DNA from: an uncultured Pseudomonadota bacterium
GTDB taxonomy: Bacteria > Pseudomonadota > Alphaproteobacteria > UBA9219
Direction of reading: 5' to 3'
Assembly (NCBI GenBank): GCA_903919315.1
Contig: CAIXHP010000020.1
Location: forward strand, 55,247 to 119,246
Length of the DNA: 64,000 nucleotides
The position numbers were made by a program, and so were the translations under genes. Under the pieces are notes generated by a model that was not told where the DNA came from, did not search any database, and saw nothing but the letters and a program-made list of their open reading frames with translations. Shown piece by piece: positions 17,447 to 27,043 of the stretch (the first letter of the stretch is position 1; each line of letters starts with the position of its first letter).

Positions 17447-19864
17447 TTGAACCGACTGACACACGTTATGCCGCCACGTCCTCTTATCCGCTCGTCACGC
17501 GTCCGCCCCCCCTCTTCGCGGTGGGTGCCGGAGGCTGTGCGCGCCTCGCTGCTTCACTTGGTGACCCTGCTGCGCGGCGGGCTGGTGATGGCCTGCGCCC
17601 TCGTCTTGACCTTCGTCCTGTTAAGCTACAACCCAAACGACCCCTCGTGGAACACGGCCACCGCGACCGGAGCCGTCATACACAACTGGTTCGGCGTCAC
17701 GGGCAGCCACACCGCCGACGTGATCTGGCAGTTTTTCGGCGGTGCCGGATTCCTCCTCCCCCTCGTACTGACCGCATGGGGCTGGCGGATCGCGACAGGC
17801 GGCAGGCTTGAGTTCTTGCCATGGCGGCTTCTGGCCGGATTTCTCGCCGTCCTCAGCTTTGGCATCGGCCTGTCGGTCATGCATCCCGCCGGAGCCTGGG
17901 GCGGAGCGCTCGGTAAAATATCCGGCGACTGGCTGATCCACTGGATTCCGTGGGGACGTTACGTCATCGCCGCCGTGACGCTTCTGGTCACGCTAAGCGC
18001 CATCTACATGGCCTGCGCCTTGTCCCTTTTCGAATGGCACGCGCTCCTGCGGACTGTGCGAGCGGCGCTGCGCCTGATTGTCGAACACGCGTTGGCGGCC
18101 GTCGGCAAACTCTGGCACCGCCTCCGCCGCGACCGAACAGACGACGACCTCCCCCTCGACGAGGCGGAGCCGGAAGCGAACGCCGTCGTTGTGCAACGAA
18201 CGCTGGACGACGACGCACAGGAAACCGCCCCGGCCAAGATCGCGCCGGAAAAAACGTCCGCCAAAAAGGCCAAGGGCCAGTTGGTGCAGCGCCCCGCCGC
18301 CACCGCGCGTCAACCCCGCCTGCCCCTGCAGTTGGAAGGAGCGCACATGACTCCGCCGTTGGAGTTGCTGCAATGGCCGGACACGGCACGTCAAACCCCG
18401 GCAGACATCTCCGAAGATGCCCTGCTAAAGAACGCCAAGCTTCTGGAATCCGTGCTGGGAGACTTTGGCGTGCGCGGCACGATCACAAGAGTCAGCCCCG
18501 GCCCCGTCGTCACGCTTTATGAACTGGAACCCGCCGCAGGGGTCCGCTCTTCGCGTGTCATATCGCTCGCCGACGACATCGCCCGCAACATGAGCGCGGC
18601 GTCAGTGCGCGTCGCCGTCGTGCCGGGCCGCACCGTCATCGGCATCGAAATGCCGAACAAGCGCCGCGAAACCGTCTATCTGCGCGAATTGCTCAGCAGC
18701 GATGCCTACACCGACCACGCCGGATCCTTGCCGCTGGTGCTGGGCAAAGACATTTCCGGAACGCCGGTCATCGCCGACCTCGCCCGCATGCCGCACTTGC
18801 TGGTTGCGGGCACGACCGGCTCCGGCAAATCGGTGGCAATCAACACCATGATCCTGTCGCTGCTCTATCGCCTGCCGCCGCAAAAGTGCCGCTTCATCAT
18901 GATCGACCCCAAGATGCTGGAGTTGTCGGTCTATGAAGGCATCCCGCATCTGCTGGCCCCCGTGGTCACCGAGCCGAAAAAGGCGATCATGGCCCTCAAA
19001 TGGACCGTGCGCGAGATGGAGGAACGTTACCGCGCCATGTCAAAGCTCGGCGTGCGCAACATCGAAGGCTACAACATCCGCCTGCGCGAAGCCGCCAAGA
19101 ACGGCGAGAATCTGATGCGCACGGTGCAAACCGGCTTTGACCGCGACACCGGCAAGCCGATCTACGAAGAACAACCGCTCGACCTCACGCCCCTGCCCTT
19201 CATCGTCGTGATCGTGGACGAGATGGCCGACCTGATGATCGTCGCGGGCAAGGACATCGAAGGCGCGATGCAACGTCTGGCGCAGATGGCGCGCGCGGCA
19301 GGCATCCATATCATCATGGCGACGCAGCGTCCCTCGGTCGATGTCATCACCGGCACGATCAAAGCCAACTTCCCCACCCGCATCAGCTTTCAAGTCACGT
19401 CCAAAATCGACAGCCGCACCATTCTCAACGAACAGGGCGCGGAACAACTGCTGGGCCAAGGCGACATGCTCTACACAGCGGGCGGAAGCCGCGTCACGCG
19501 CGTCCACGGCCCCTTTGTGCGCGACGACGAAGTCGAACACATCGTCAAATTCCTCAAAAAGCAAGGCGCGCCCGAATACCTAAGCGAAGTGACCGAGGAA
19601 ACCGAGAACGGCGACTCCGGCGGCGACGGCGGCGGAAGCTTTTTTGGCGGTGGAGGCGGCGAAAGCAACGACCTTTACGACAAAGCCGTGGACGTCGTCT
19701 TGCGCGAGCGCAAAGCCTCCATCAGTTTTGTCCAACGCCACCTGTCCATCGGCTACAACCGCGCCGCCACGCTGATCGAACGCATGGAACGCGAAGGAAT
19801 CATCAGCTCCGCCAACCACGTCGGCAAACGCGACGTCCTAGGCCGCCGCCCGGATGAAGATTGA
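17447..19864 (+). CDS. ftsK: DNA translocase FtsK
   Basis: 805 residues. Four membrane segments lie at about 44-62, 93-112, 126-145 and 170-193. A short charged linker follows, then the RecA-like motor with Walker A AGTTGSGKS (454-462) and Walker B FIVVIVDEMADLM, then the gamma winged-helix domain near the end (VQRHLSIGYNRAATLIERME). FtsK anchors at the septum and pumps chromosome termini to XerCD at dif. The linker is much shorter than in E. coli, as is usual in Alphaproteobacteria. An alternative start is the ATG seven codons inside. Confidence 0.96.
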   Translation: MNRLTHVMPPRPLIRSSRVRPPSSRWVPEAVRASLLHLVTLLRGGLVMACALVLTFVLLSYNPNDPSWNTATATGAVIHNWFGVTGSHTADVIWQFFGGAGFLLPLVLTAWGWRIATGGRLEFLPWRLLAGFLAVLSFGIGLSVMHPAGAWGGALGKISGDWLIHWIPWGRYVIAAVTLLVTLSAIYMACALSLFEWHALLRTVRAALRLIVEHALAAVGKLWHRLRRDRTDDDLPLDEAEPEANAVVVQRTLDDDAQETAPAKIAPEKTSAKKAKGQLVQRPAATARQPRLPLQLEGAHMTPPLELLQWPDTARQTPADISEDALLKNAKLLESVLGDFGVRGTITRVSPGPVVTLYELEPAAGVRSSRVISLADDIARNMSAASVRVAVVPGRTVIGIEMPNKRRETVYLRELLSSDAYTDHAGSLPLVLGKDISGTPVIADLARMPHLLVAGTTGSGKSVAINTMILSLLYRLPPQKCRFIMIDPKMLELSVYEGIPHLLAPVVTEPKKAIMALKWTVREMEERYRAMSKLGVRNIEGYNIRLREAAKNGENLMRTVQTGFDRDTGKPIYEEQPLDLTPLPFIVVIVDEMADLMIVAGKDIEGAMQRLAQMARAAGIHIIMATQRPSVDVITGTIKANFPTRISFQVTSKIDSRTILNEQGAEQLLGQGDMLYTAGGSRVTRVHGPFVRDDEVEHIVKFLKKQGAPEYLSEVTEETENGDSGGDGGGSFFGGGGGESNDLYDKAVDVVLRERKASISFVQRHLSIGYNRAATLIERMEREGIISSANHVGKRDVLGRRPDED

Positions 19865-19882
19865 TACGAGGTTATAGCCGCA

Positions 19883-21037
19883 CTAGCTTTTCGTCGGCAA
19901 CAACGCGACCTTCCGCCCTCTGATGGCCAGCGCCAATTCGCCATTTTTCAACGCGAGCGCCGCGTTGCCGAACAGCTCGCGACGCCAGCCGCGCACGGCG
20001 GGAACGTCGGGCTTGTCTTCGGCGGCGAGGGTTTCAAGATCGTCGGTGGTGGCGATCAGCTTGGCCGCCACGCCATGTTCGTCGCTGACCTGCCGCAACA
20101 ACACCTTGAGCAAGTCAAAGATCGCGCCCGCCCCGTTCGGCAAGGAGCGGCGCGGTTCGCCCTGCGGATAAGCGCTCGCGGGCATCTTTGTGACGCGCGC
20201 CACGGCGGCGAGAATTTCCGTACCCTGACGGCTTTCCGCAAAGCCCGCATGCAGCCCGCGCGTCCGCGCTAGCTCCAACGCTGATGACGGCGCATGATTT
20301 GCGATTTCCAGCAGAGCTTCGTCCTTCAAAACCCGTCCGCGCGGCACATTCAGCCGTTGCGCTTCCAATTCCCGCCACGCCGCCAATTCGCGTAACACCG
20401 CGCGAAGGCGCGGTTTGTCCGAGCGCAGCTTGAGGCGCTTCCACACGTCATACGGCTCGACCTGATAGGTGGAAAGGCTGGTCAACACCGCCGTTTCCTC
20501 CTGCACCCACTCGCTGCGCCCCGACTTCGCCAGCTTGGCGCAGAGCGATTCATAAACCACGCGCAAATGCGTGACATCGGCCAGAGCGTATTCGATCTGG
20601 CGCTCCGTCAAAGGCCGCGCCGACCAGTCGGTAAAGCGGCTGGACTTGTCGATCTTGGCTCCGGCCAACTGTCCCGCCAGCGTCTCATAGCTCGCCGACT
20701 CGCCGAAACCGCACACCATCGCCGCCACCTGCGTGTCGAACATCGGCGTAGGCACTTGCCCCGTGGCGTTGACGAAAATCTCGACATCCTGCCGCGCGGC
20801 ATGAAAAACCTTCATGATGCTGGTGTCGGCCATCAGTGCGTACAGGGGCGCAAGATCAATGCCCTCCGCCAGAGGATCGACCGCCACGGCATCGGTCGGC
20901 CCGCCCAACTGGACAAGGCAGAGCTTCGACCAATAGGTGCGCTCGCGCATGAACTCGGTATCAACGGTGACATAGGCCGCGCCGCGCAACGAGGCGCAAA
21001 AACGGGCAAGCTCTTCGGTGGTTGTGATCAACATCAT
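19883..21037 (-). CDS. rnd: Ribonuclease D
   Basis: About 384 residues from the paired ATGs at 21034/21037; the track start adds 50 unrelated residues. It has the DEDD exonuclease motifs: DTEFMRERTYW (ExoI), FHAARQDVEIF (ExoII) and a Tyr-containing ExoIII (IEYALADVTHL), followed by an HRDC-like helical region. RNase D trims tRNA 3' ends and other stable RNAs in the cytosol. It converges with ftsK (18 bp between stops). Confidence 0.92.
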   Translation of the reverse strand: MMLITTTEELARFCASLRGAAYVTVDTEFMRERTYWSKLCLVQLGGPTDAVAVDPLAEGIDLAPLYALMADTSIMKVFHAARQDVEIFVNATGQVPTPMFDTQVAAMVCGFGESASYETLAGQLAGAKIDKSSRFTDWSARPLTERQIEYALADVTHLRVVYESLCAKLAKSGRSEWVQEETAVLTSLSTYQVEPYDVWKRLKLRSDKPRLRAVLRELAAWRELEAQRLNVPRGRVLKDEALLEIANHAPSSALELARTRGLHAGFAESRQGTEILAAVARVTKMPASAYPQGEPRRSLPNGAGAIFDLLKVLLRQVSDEHGVAAKLIATTDDLETLAAEDKPDVPAVRGWRRELFGNAALALKNGELALAIRGRKVALLPTKS

Positions 21038-21224
21038 GGCTCGGTGATAGGGTATTTCGCCCGCGCCGACAACCAAGGAAACGCGCCCGGCCAGTTCAAC
21101 ACCGCAAAATTGATCACAGAAAGAAGAAACCAAACGGAATCCACAGTTCGTAGTCTGAATGATCGGGGGCAGTTCATGGCGCGACAATCCCGATCTCGCT
21201 TTGACCTTGATTTATAAGGCATTT

Positions 21225-21983
21225 TTAGTTTCTCACCAAAGCAATACCTGCAGTTATAAACACGCTTATCAGAAAAAGCGTTTTCAGAAGTTTTTCCGGC
21301 AGATGCAATATGATATGTGCCTTCAAATAACCCGCCAATAAACAACCAACGAACATCGGCAGAAATAATTGCCATACGAGCCATCCCTTAAGCAAAAAAA
21401 CAATAGCTGTAATCGACTCAGTGATTAGATGTATCAAAGTTTTGGTGGCGATAGCTTCTTTGATAGTTTGTCCAAATAGGAAAACCAAAATCATCAGACT
21501 GATCGTTCCAGCCCCCATTCCAGAAAATCCAGCCCAAAAACCAAAAGCAAGACCACTTACCAATGACAACAATTTCCATTGGCGCGGCATTGCAGACTGT
21601 GTCCCCCCCCAATCTTTCTTATTGAACAAAATTAAAACGGCCCCCATCAAGGAAACTATGATGATTATCTTTTCAAGAATTGCGGGCGACAAAACAGATA
21701 ACAACGCGATACCCAAGAACGGGCCAATGATGACTCCCGGGAGCCACCAAATCAGAAGCCCATTTTTAACTTTCTTATGTTTGTTAAAAACGTAATAACT
21801 TGTCGCTGATGCTCCAGCCGTCGAAGAAGCATCATGCGAGACAACCAAGTGCGGGGGAACGCCAATAGCAAGTAGGGCGGGTTGAATCAAAAATCCGCCG
21901 CCGCCAAAAACGCCCAAAGTTTCTCCGAACAGAGCGGCAAGAAATGCCAAAAATGCCTGTGTGATTGTTATTTCTGGCATCAT
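21225..21983 (-). CDS. TauE/SafE-family membrane permease
   Basis: 252 residues with about seven or eight hydrophobic segments and the family entry loop LGVFGGGGFLIQPALL, repeated in weaker form as WAGFSGMGAGTISLM. Members export sulfite, sulfoacetate and related anions. It is visibly more AT-rich than its neighbours and uses codons such as ATA, AAA and TTA more often, which suggests acquisition by transfer. It contains a run of eight G residues encoding W-G-G near residue 127. No sulfur-metabolism gene is adjacent, so the substrate is unknown. Confidence 0.82.
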   Translation of the reverse strand: MMPEITITQAFLAFLAALFGETLGVFGGGGFLIQPALLAIGVPPHLVVSHDASSTAGASATSYYVFNKHKKVKNGLLIWWLPGVIIGPFLGIALLSVLSPAILEKIIIIVSLMGAVLILFNKKDWGGTQSAMPRQWKLLSLVSGLAFGFWAGFSGMGAGTISLMILVFLFGQTIKEAIATKTLIHLITESITAIVFLLKGWLVWQLFLPMFVGCLLAGYLKAHIILHLPEKLLKTLFLISVFITAGIALVRN

Positions 21984-22093
21984 TTTTACTCTGGAGTTAC
22001 AACCAAATCTGGATAAGGTGTGAAATTATAGACACCTTGTTACCGAATCTTTTCTGGAAAATCCGAGCCATGTCTTCGCAGAAGGAAGCAAGC

Positions 22094-22381
22094 TCAGCGG
22101 CCCTTGCAGCGCGGAAGGCAGTTTTTCAACGTCTGTTTGCAATTCGCTGCCGCGCCGAAGAGATCGGCAGCCTCATTGCCGCCGATATTGCGACGGGCGG
22201 CATCGGTATCGGCGCAACGGACGTAATCGGCATTGCATGTGCGCATGCAAGACTCGCGGTCGCTGTCGAGAGTCGTAGCGGCACCGATTCGGCTTGTGTA
22301 GCTATCGGAACGAGGAGCGCCTGAACAGGCGGAGAGAGAGATAATACCGGCGATCAGCAGGAGGGCGGAACGGGGCTTCAT
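22094..22381 (-). CDS. Small lipoprotein with a symmetric cysteine pattern
   Basis: 95 residues from the ATG at 22381 (MKPRSALLLIAGIISLSACSG), with a lipobox at LSAC. The mature part has six further cysteines in mirror order: C-X3-C-X6-C, a 24-residue spacer, then C-X6-C-X3-C (CMRTC...YVRC, then NCKQTLKNCLPRC). This suggests a disulphide-stapled helical hairpin in the periplasm, recalling twin-CX3C small proteins. I do not recognise the family. It lies downstream of rplQ on the same strand, with an 84-bp gap. Confidence 0.7.
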   Translation of the reverse strand: MKPRSALLLIAGIISLSACSGAPRSDSYTSRIGAATTLDSDRESCMRTCNADYVRCADTDAARRNIGGNEAADLFGAAANCKQTLKNCLPRCKGR

Positions 22382-22465
22382 GCGTGCAAAACTCGACATT
22401 TGTCCCCGTCCTCTCGCCCGCCTCCCCTCCCTCGGCTTGGCCAAGGGAGGCGATTTGATGTTACA

Positions 22466-22906
22466 TCAAACGTTCGCTTTGTTCATTTCAGCTTCGGTCT
22501 GCTCGACCTTGGCTTGCGTCGGGCCGCTGTCTTGGCCCTTGGCTTCGGGATCGCGGTCGATCAATTCAATGACGGCCATCGCGGCGGCATCGCCATAGCG
22601 CATACCCGCCTTAAGAACGCGTGTGTAACCACCGGTGCGCTTCGCATAGCGCTCGGCGAGGGTGCCGAACAACTTGCTGACCGTGTCGTTGTCGCGCAGG
22701 ATGGCGAAAGCGCGGCGGCGATTAGCCAAGCCGCCCTTCTTACCAATCGTGATCAGCCGTTCGACAATCGGACGCAAGTCCTTCGCCTTCGGCAACGTGG
22801 TGCGGATCTGTTCGTGCTTGACCAAAGCGGCGACCATATTGGCGAACATCGCCTGACGGTGGCTGCTGGTGATGCCGAACTTACGGCCTGAAACGCCATG
22901 ACGCAT
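22466..22906 (-). CDS. rplQ: 50S ribosomal protein L17
   Basis: 146 residues. The start [20 protein letters not shown] and the following [17 protein letters not shown] are the L17 signature, and [17 protein letters not shown] marks the conserved end of the fold. About 25 acidic/polar residues follow as a C-terminal tail beyond the E. coli form. L17 sits near the exit tunnel of the large subunit. It is the last gene of the rpsM-rpsK-rpoA-rplQ unit. The 117-bp gap to rpoA holds a small GCTCTGG/CCAGAGC inverted repeat. Confidence 0.97.
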   Translation of the reverse strand: MRHGVSGRKFGITSSHRQAMFANMVAALVKHEQIRTTLPKAKDLRPIVERLITIGKKGGLANRRRAFAILRDNDTVSKLFGTLAERYAKRTGGYTRVLKAGMRYGDAAAMAVIELIDRDPEAKGQDSGPTQAKVEQTEAEMNKANV

Positions 22907-23023
22907 GGTGATGGTCTCCCTCTATGGTTTGGCCCTGTGATCTCGCCCTGTGGCGCTCATGCAGGCACCGGTTGTCATCAGCTCTGGCCTGACATCAGCA
23001 CCAGAGCGGCAGTAAAAAGTGTC

Positions 23024-24040
23024 TTAGAACGGCTCTTCGAGCTTGCGCGCCAAGTCTTCGATGTTTTCCGGCGGCCAGTTCGGAATCTGCATGCCGAGGT
23101 TCAAGCCCATCTGCTGCAAAACTTCCTTGATCTCGTTCAAGCTCTTGCGGCCAAAGTTCGGCGTACGGAGCATTTCGGATTCTGACTTTTGCACCAGATC
23201 GCCGATGTAAACGATGTTATCGTTCTTGAGGCAATTGGCCGAACGCACCGACAGTTCCAGCTCATCAACCTTGCGCAACAAGTTGCGGTTGAACGGCAGA
23301 TCGCCGACGGCGGCTTCCTGAGCCGAATGCTGACGCGGTTCTTCGAAATTAATGAACAGCTGCAATTGATCTTGCAGAATGCGCGCCGCCACGGCAACAG
23401 CGTCTTCCGGCGTGATCGAGCCGTCGGTTTCGACCGTCATCGACAGCTTGTCATAGTCGGTCACCTGACCGACGCGGCTGTTCTCGACTTTATAAGCCAC
23501 TTTACGCACCGGGCTGAACAGCGCGTCGATCGGAATCAGGCCGATGGGCGTGTCTTCCTTGCGCAGCGCGGCGGCGGGGATATAGCCCTTGCCGGTGTCG
23601 AGCGTCATTTCCATGCTGAGATGAGCGCCGCGATCCAGATTGCAGATCACCAAATCGGGGTTCATGATCTCGATGTCGCCGGTGGTCTCAATCTGCTTCG
23701 CGAGAACCTCGCCGGGGCCTTCCGCGCGCAAACGAACCTTGCGCGGGCCTTCGGCGTGCATGCGCAGCGCCAACGACTTGATGTTCAGGATGATGTCGGT
23801 CACATCCTCGCGCACGCCCGCGACCGAGGAAAATTCATGCAAAACGCCTTCGATCTGCACCGATGTCACCGCAGCGCCCTGCAGCGACGACAGCAAAATG
23901 CGGCGCAGCGCATTGCCGAGCGTCATGGCAAAGCCGCGTTCCAAAGGTTCAATAACAATCGTCGCGTGGCGTTTCGGGTCGTCGGAAGTATGAATTTGCT
24001 TGTTGGCCTGAATAAGTGCCTTCCAATTTTTCTGCAACAC
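23024..24040 (-). CDS. rpoA: DNA-directed RNA polymerase alpha subunit
   Basis: 338 residues. The N-terminal domain has the assembly motif [21 protein letters not shown] and the C-terminal domain has the DNA- and activator-binding helix-hairpin-helix [16 protein letters not shown], joined by a linker near residue 240. Alpha dimerises to nucleate core RNA polymerase. The start is a GTG at 24040 (encoding [11 protein letters not shown]); no ATG is available in frame and the upstream Shine-Dalgarno is weak. It lies between rpsK and rplQ as in most bacteria. Confidence 0.97.
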   Translation of the reverse strand: MLQKNWKALIQANKQIHTSDDPKRHATIVIEPLERGFAMTLGNALRRILLSSLQGAAVTSVQIEGVLHEFSSVAGVREDVTDIILNIKSLALRMHAEGPRKVRLRAEGPGEVLAKQIETTGDIEIMNPDLVICNLDRGAHLSMEMTLDTGKGYIPAAALRKEDTPIGLIPIDALFSPVRKVAYKVENSRVGQVTDYDKLSMTVETDGSITPEDAVAVAARILQDQLQLFINFEEPRQHSAQEAAVGDLPFNRNLLRKVDELELSVRSANCLKNDNIVYIGDLVQKSESEMLRTPNFGRKSLNEIKEVLQQMGLNLGMQIPNWPPENIEDLARKLEEPF

Positions 24041-24096
24041 GGGTCGACCCCATCAGTTCGAGAACGAGAAAAGCGGCTAAGCCGCGAAAAAACAAA

Positions 24097-24522
24097 TCAA
24101 ACGCGGCGCTTCTTACGAGGACGGCAACCGTTGTGCGGGATCGGCGTCACATCGCGAATCGATGTGACCATAAAGCCAACCGACTGAAGAGCGCGCAAAG
24201 CTGATTCACGGCCCGAACCCGGCCCCTTGACCTCGACTTCGACCGTGCGCACGCCATGCTCCATGGCCTTGCGGCCCGCATCTTCGGCAGCCATCTGCGC
24301 GGCGTAGGGCGTGGACTTGCGCGAGCCCTTAAAGCCCATAAGGCCCGAAGACGACCACGCAATCGTGTTGCCCTGCGCGTCGGCGATGGTCACGACCGTG
24401 TTGTTAAAGCTGGCGTTCACATGCGCCACGCCGTTCACAATATTCTTGCGTTCACGGCGACGCGTGCGGCCGGCGGGAGCTTTGGAGCTTTTCTGATCAG
24501 CAGTCTTGGTGGCAGTCGCCAT
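24097..24522 (-). CDS. rpsK: 30S ribosomal protein S11
   Basis: 141 residues. After a lysine-rich N-terminal extension of about 12 residues, the core starts at [20 protein letters not shown]. It ends with the canonical [19 protein letters not shown]11 lines the 30S platform near the mRNA exit and the Shine-Dalgarno helix. It lies 25 bp downstream of rpsM and 56 bp upstream of rpoA, all on one strand. Confidence 0.97.
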   Translation of the reverse strand: MATATKTADQKSSKAPAGRTRRRERKNIVNGVAHVNASFNNTVVTIADAQGNTIAWSSSGLMGFKGSRKSTPYAAQMAAEDAGRKAMEHGVRTVEVEVKGPGSGRESALRALQSVGFMVTSIRDVTPIPHNGCRPRKKRRV

Positions 24523-24547
24523 GATCCGGTCTTCCTATCGTTCCAGG

Positions 24548-24928
24548 TTATTTCTTGGTGGCAATCTTCTTGCCAGCGATCGGCTTCGCCGGACCCTTGC
24601 GAGTACGCGCGTTCGTGTGGGTGCGTTGGCCATGCACAGGCAGGCCCTTGCGATGACGCAGCCCGCGATAGCAGCCCAAATCCATCAGGCGCTTGATGTT
24701 CATGGAAACTTCGCGGCGCAGATCGCCCTCGACCTTGTAATTCTTGTCAATGTCCTCGCGGATGCGGAGGAGTTCAGATTCGGTCAGCTGGTTGACCCGC
24801 TTTTCGGGGGCCAGACCGGTACGTTCGCAGATTTCCTGCGAATTTGCCGGGCCAATGCCATAAATGTAACGCAACGCAATGTGCAGCGGCTTTCCCGCCG
24901 GAATGTTGACGCCTGCAATACGGGCCAC
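24548..24928 (-). CDS. rpsM: 30S ribosomal protein S13
   Basis: 126 residues starting at a GTG (24928): [19 protein letters not shown]. The track uses a TTG nine codons upstream, but AAGGAG lies six bases before the GTG and the protein then begins as S13 normally does. The remainder, [15 protein letters not shown] and [21 protein letters not shown], is standard. S13 contacts the P-site tRNA and the B1 intersubunit bridges. It is the first gene of the alpha-type unit and has its own promoter about 215 nt upstream. Confidence 0.96.
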   Translation of the reverse strand: MARIAGVNIPAGKPLHIALRYIYGIGPANSQEICERTGLAPEKRVNQLTESELLRIREDIDKNYKVEGDLRREVSMNIKRLMDLGCYRGLRHRKGLPVHGQRTHTNARTRKGPAKPIAGKKIATKK

Positions 24929-25149
24929 GAGGCTCTCCTTCGTTGTTAGCCGCAACGCTCCGGTGCTTGGCGCGACCGTGCTGCGACGTTTGTTTTCGCC
25001 ACGAACTCACCCCATTTCCCGCCAACACAAAAACCACCCGGCTCCCCGAAAGGGCATCCGCGGCGGTCCAATTGGCTGTCTTGAGGGCCGAAACCCCAAA
25101 CACAAGACACAAACAGGGGCTCAGCCCCCTGTCTGGAGCCGAGGAGCGC

Positions 25150-25177
25150 AGTATAGGCAAGCCTCCCCACGAGTCAA
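25150..25177 (-). promoter_or_regulatory. Sigma-70-type promoter of rpsM-rpsK-rpoA-rplQ
   Basis: On the minus strand TTGACT (25172-25177) and TATACT (25150-25155) are separated by 16 bp. This is the best promoter match I saw in the window. It lies after the CheA-like gene stop and about 220 bp before the rpsM GTG. The predicted leader, about 215 nt, includes a 7-bp ACAGGGG/CCCCTGT stem-loop at about 25108-25127. The rest of the 325-bp gap (24929-25253) shows no credible ORF. Confidence 0.7.
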
Positions 25178-25253
25178 GCACTACCGCTGCGCTTTTTTAC
25201 CCACATTCACGGTGTTATTTCAACAAGATAGCGGCAACCACGCACAAAAACAC

Positions 25254-27023
25254 CTAAACCGCAGCCCGAGCATCCGGCGGAGTCGGCCCGGTAAGGGTGG
25301 CAATATCAAGGCAATAAGGGATACGAATATCAAAACTCGCCCCCTTGTAAAGCTCCGATGTCACCCGAATGGTGCCGCCGAGCTTCCGCACCTCCTGCTC
25401 CACCACCTCCATGCCGACTCCTCGGCCCGACATGGTGGTTAATTTTTCGCTTGTAGAAAAACCCCACGAAAAAATACGCTGGATCACGGTCTGATCGTCT
25501 TCAAGACGCCACGCGCCATCGGGATCGCTCGCCGCCAGCTTGGCGCGAACGCGCGAGGGGTCGATTCCATTTCCGTCGTCGCTGATAACGATGCGCAAAA
25601 TTTTGCCGTCCCCAGATTCGGCAGAAACAATCTCAGTTTCAACGATCACCTGCCCTGCCGGATCTTTGCCGCGCGCCATGCGCGTAACGGGCGGCTCGAT
25701 GCCGTGATCCATGATATTTCGCGCAACGTGCGTCAGCGAGAACAGAAATTCCTGCATGGACTGGGTCAAAACGCGCGGGTTGCTGCCGCTGAACTTCACC
25801 GGCTTGATCTGCTTGTCCACCACGCTCGTCAGCTCTTGCAAACTGCGCTCGAAAGAATGGAAACAGTCGCGAACAGGCACGGCGGCAATAGCGCTTAGAT
25901 AATGCTGGATCAACGCCGGTTCAATTCCGCGCTTGTGCATCATCCGCGCAAAGTCGTAGAGCGAGTCTTCGTCGATCTCGCGAACATTGCCGCGCCATTC
26001 GTGTTCGCCGCCGAGAAGTTCGCTCACCTCGTCCGTAACCGTCAAAAGGGCGGCGGCGATTCGCGTACGCCCGGCATCCAGCCGCGCACGAAACTCCGCG
26101 TCCACTTCGGCTTCGGGCCCACGCAGATCATTTTCCACTTCGTGAAGAATTTGCGCCAACTCGACCAGATTGAAGTGCCGTACGGTCGCCTTCAGCGTAT
26201 GCAGCTGACGCAGCAACGCCGCGCTGTTCTTGACTCCGACCGTCCGCGTTCCGGCTTCGTTAAGGAAGACCCGCAAATGCGCCAATGTCGCCCGAAACTG
26301 GTTACGCTCCTTAAAGATACGGCAAATCATTTCCGCAAAGGCTTGCTGCCTGAGGGCGTTCTGCTGGGCTTCTTGTTCCTCCGTCTGATCCGTCGCGATC
26401 AGAACAACGCTAAACAATTCACCGTTCTTGCCGTAAATCGGGCGGTACACAAGCGTGACATGCCGCTTTTGGCTATGCGGAAATTGCTGCGGCAAAAACT
26501 TGACGACATCGTCGAATCCCAAGGCATGATCCGGCTGGAAAAGCACGTTGAGCCACTCCAGAAAATCAGCGCGCCCCTCGTCGGGCGTCCCCAAAACATC
26601 GGCGATATGCCTGTCGGCCGGAATGGTTTCCAGCAGTTCGAGGCATGCCTGCGAATAAACCTTGCCGCACACGCCCGTGGAGTCGAAAACCAGGAAGCCC
26701 TGCCCCAAGCTGTTGACAAGAACTTCCGTCAAACGAGCCTGATCCGCCACATGGCGATGGACGCGAAAGTTCAGGATGTAGAGGCCGCCGATACCGACGA
26801 ACGCCGCCACAACCATGACGCCCCACGCCATCAGATGGGTCACGGGAGCGTAGCCGAACACCGGTAAAGCCGTCGCGCCCAACAGCATCAGAACAATCGC
26901 CGTCATCCCCGCCAGCGAAGTGTGGATGATATCGACGTGCCGTACGGTCTCGGTAAGAACGGCCTCGCTCAGCGCTGACTTCGGAGACGGCGAGATGTCG
27001 TCGCTGGAGGAGGCAGTGGACAT
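25254..27023 (-). CDS. Membrane-bound CheA-like histidine kinase (TM-PAS-HPt-ATPase)
   Basis: 589 residues from the ATG at 27023; the track uses a TTG at 27047 overlapping the upstream stop. Two membrane helices lie near residues 38-85. A PAS region follows (VNSLGQGFLVFDS), then a long helical HPt region whose phosphoacceptor is probably the His of LHTLKATVRHF, and a CheA-type ATPase with NIMDHGIEPP (N box), ISDDGNGIDP and TMSGRGVGMEVV. It lacks the CheW-like P5 domain, so it is not a classic CheA. With the preceding CheX and CheY-like genes it forms a signalling cassette between adk and rpsM. The stimulus is unknown. Confidence 0.82.
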   Translation of the reverse strand: MSTASSSDDISPSPKSALSEAVLTETVRHVDIIHTSLAGMTAIVLMLLGATALPVFGYAPVTHLMAWGVMVVAAFVGIGGLYILNFRVHRHVADQARLTEVLVNSLGQGFLVFDSTGVCGKVYSQACLELLETIPADRHIADVLGTPDEGRADFLEWLNVLFQPDHALGFDDVVKFLPQQFPHSQKRHVTLVYRPIYGKNGELFSVVLIATDQTEEQEAQQNALRQQAFAEMICRIFKERNQFRATLAHLRVFLNEAGTRTVGVKNSAALLRQLHTLKATVRHFNLVELAQILHEVENDLRGPEAEVDAEFRARLDAGRTRIAAALLTVTDEVSELLGGEHEWRGNVREIDEDSLYDFARMMHKRGIEPALIQHYLSAIAAVPVRDCFHSFERSLQELTSVVDKQIKPVKFSGSNPRVLTQSMQEFLFSLTHVARNIMDHGIEPPVTRMARGKDPAGQVIVETEIVSAESGDGKILRIVISDDGNGIDPSRVRAKLAASDPDGAWRLEDDQTVIQRIFSWGFSTSEKLTTMSGRGVGMEVVEQEVRKLGGTIRVTSELYKGASFDIRIPYCLDIATLTGPTPPDARAAV

Positions 27024-27043
27024 AGCGGCCCGATTCTGTTGCT

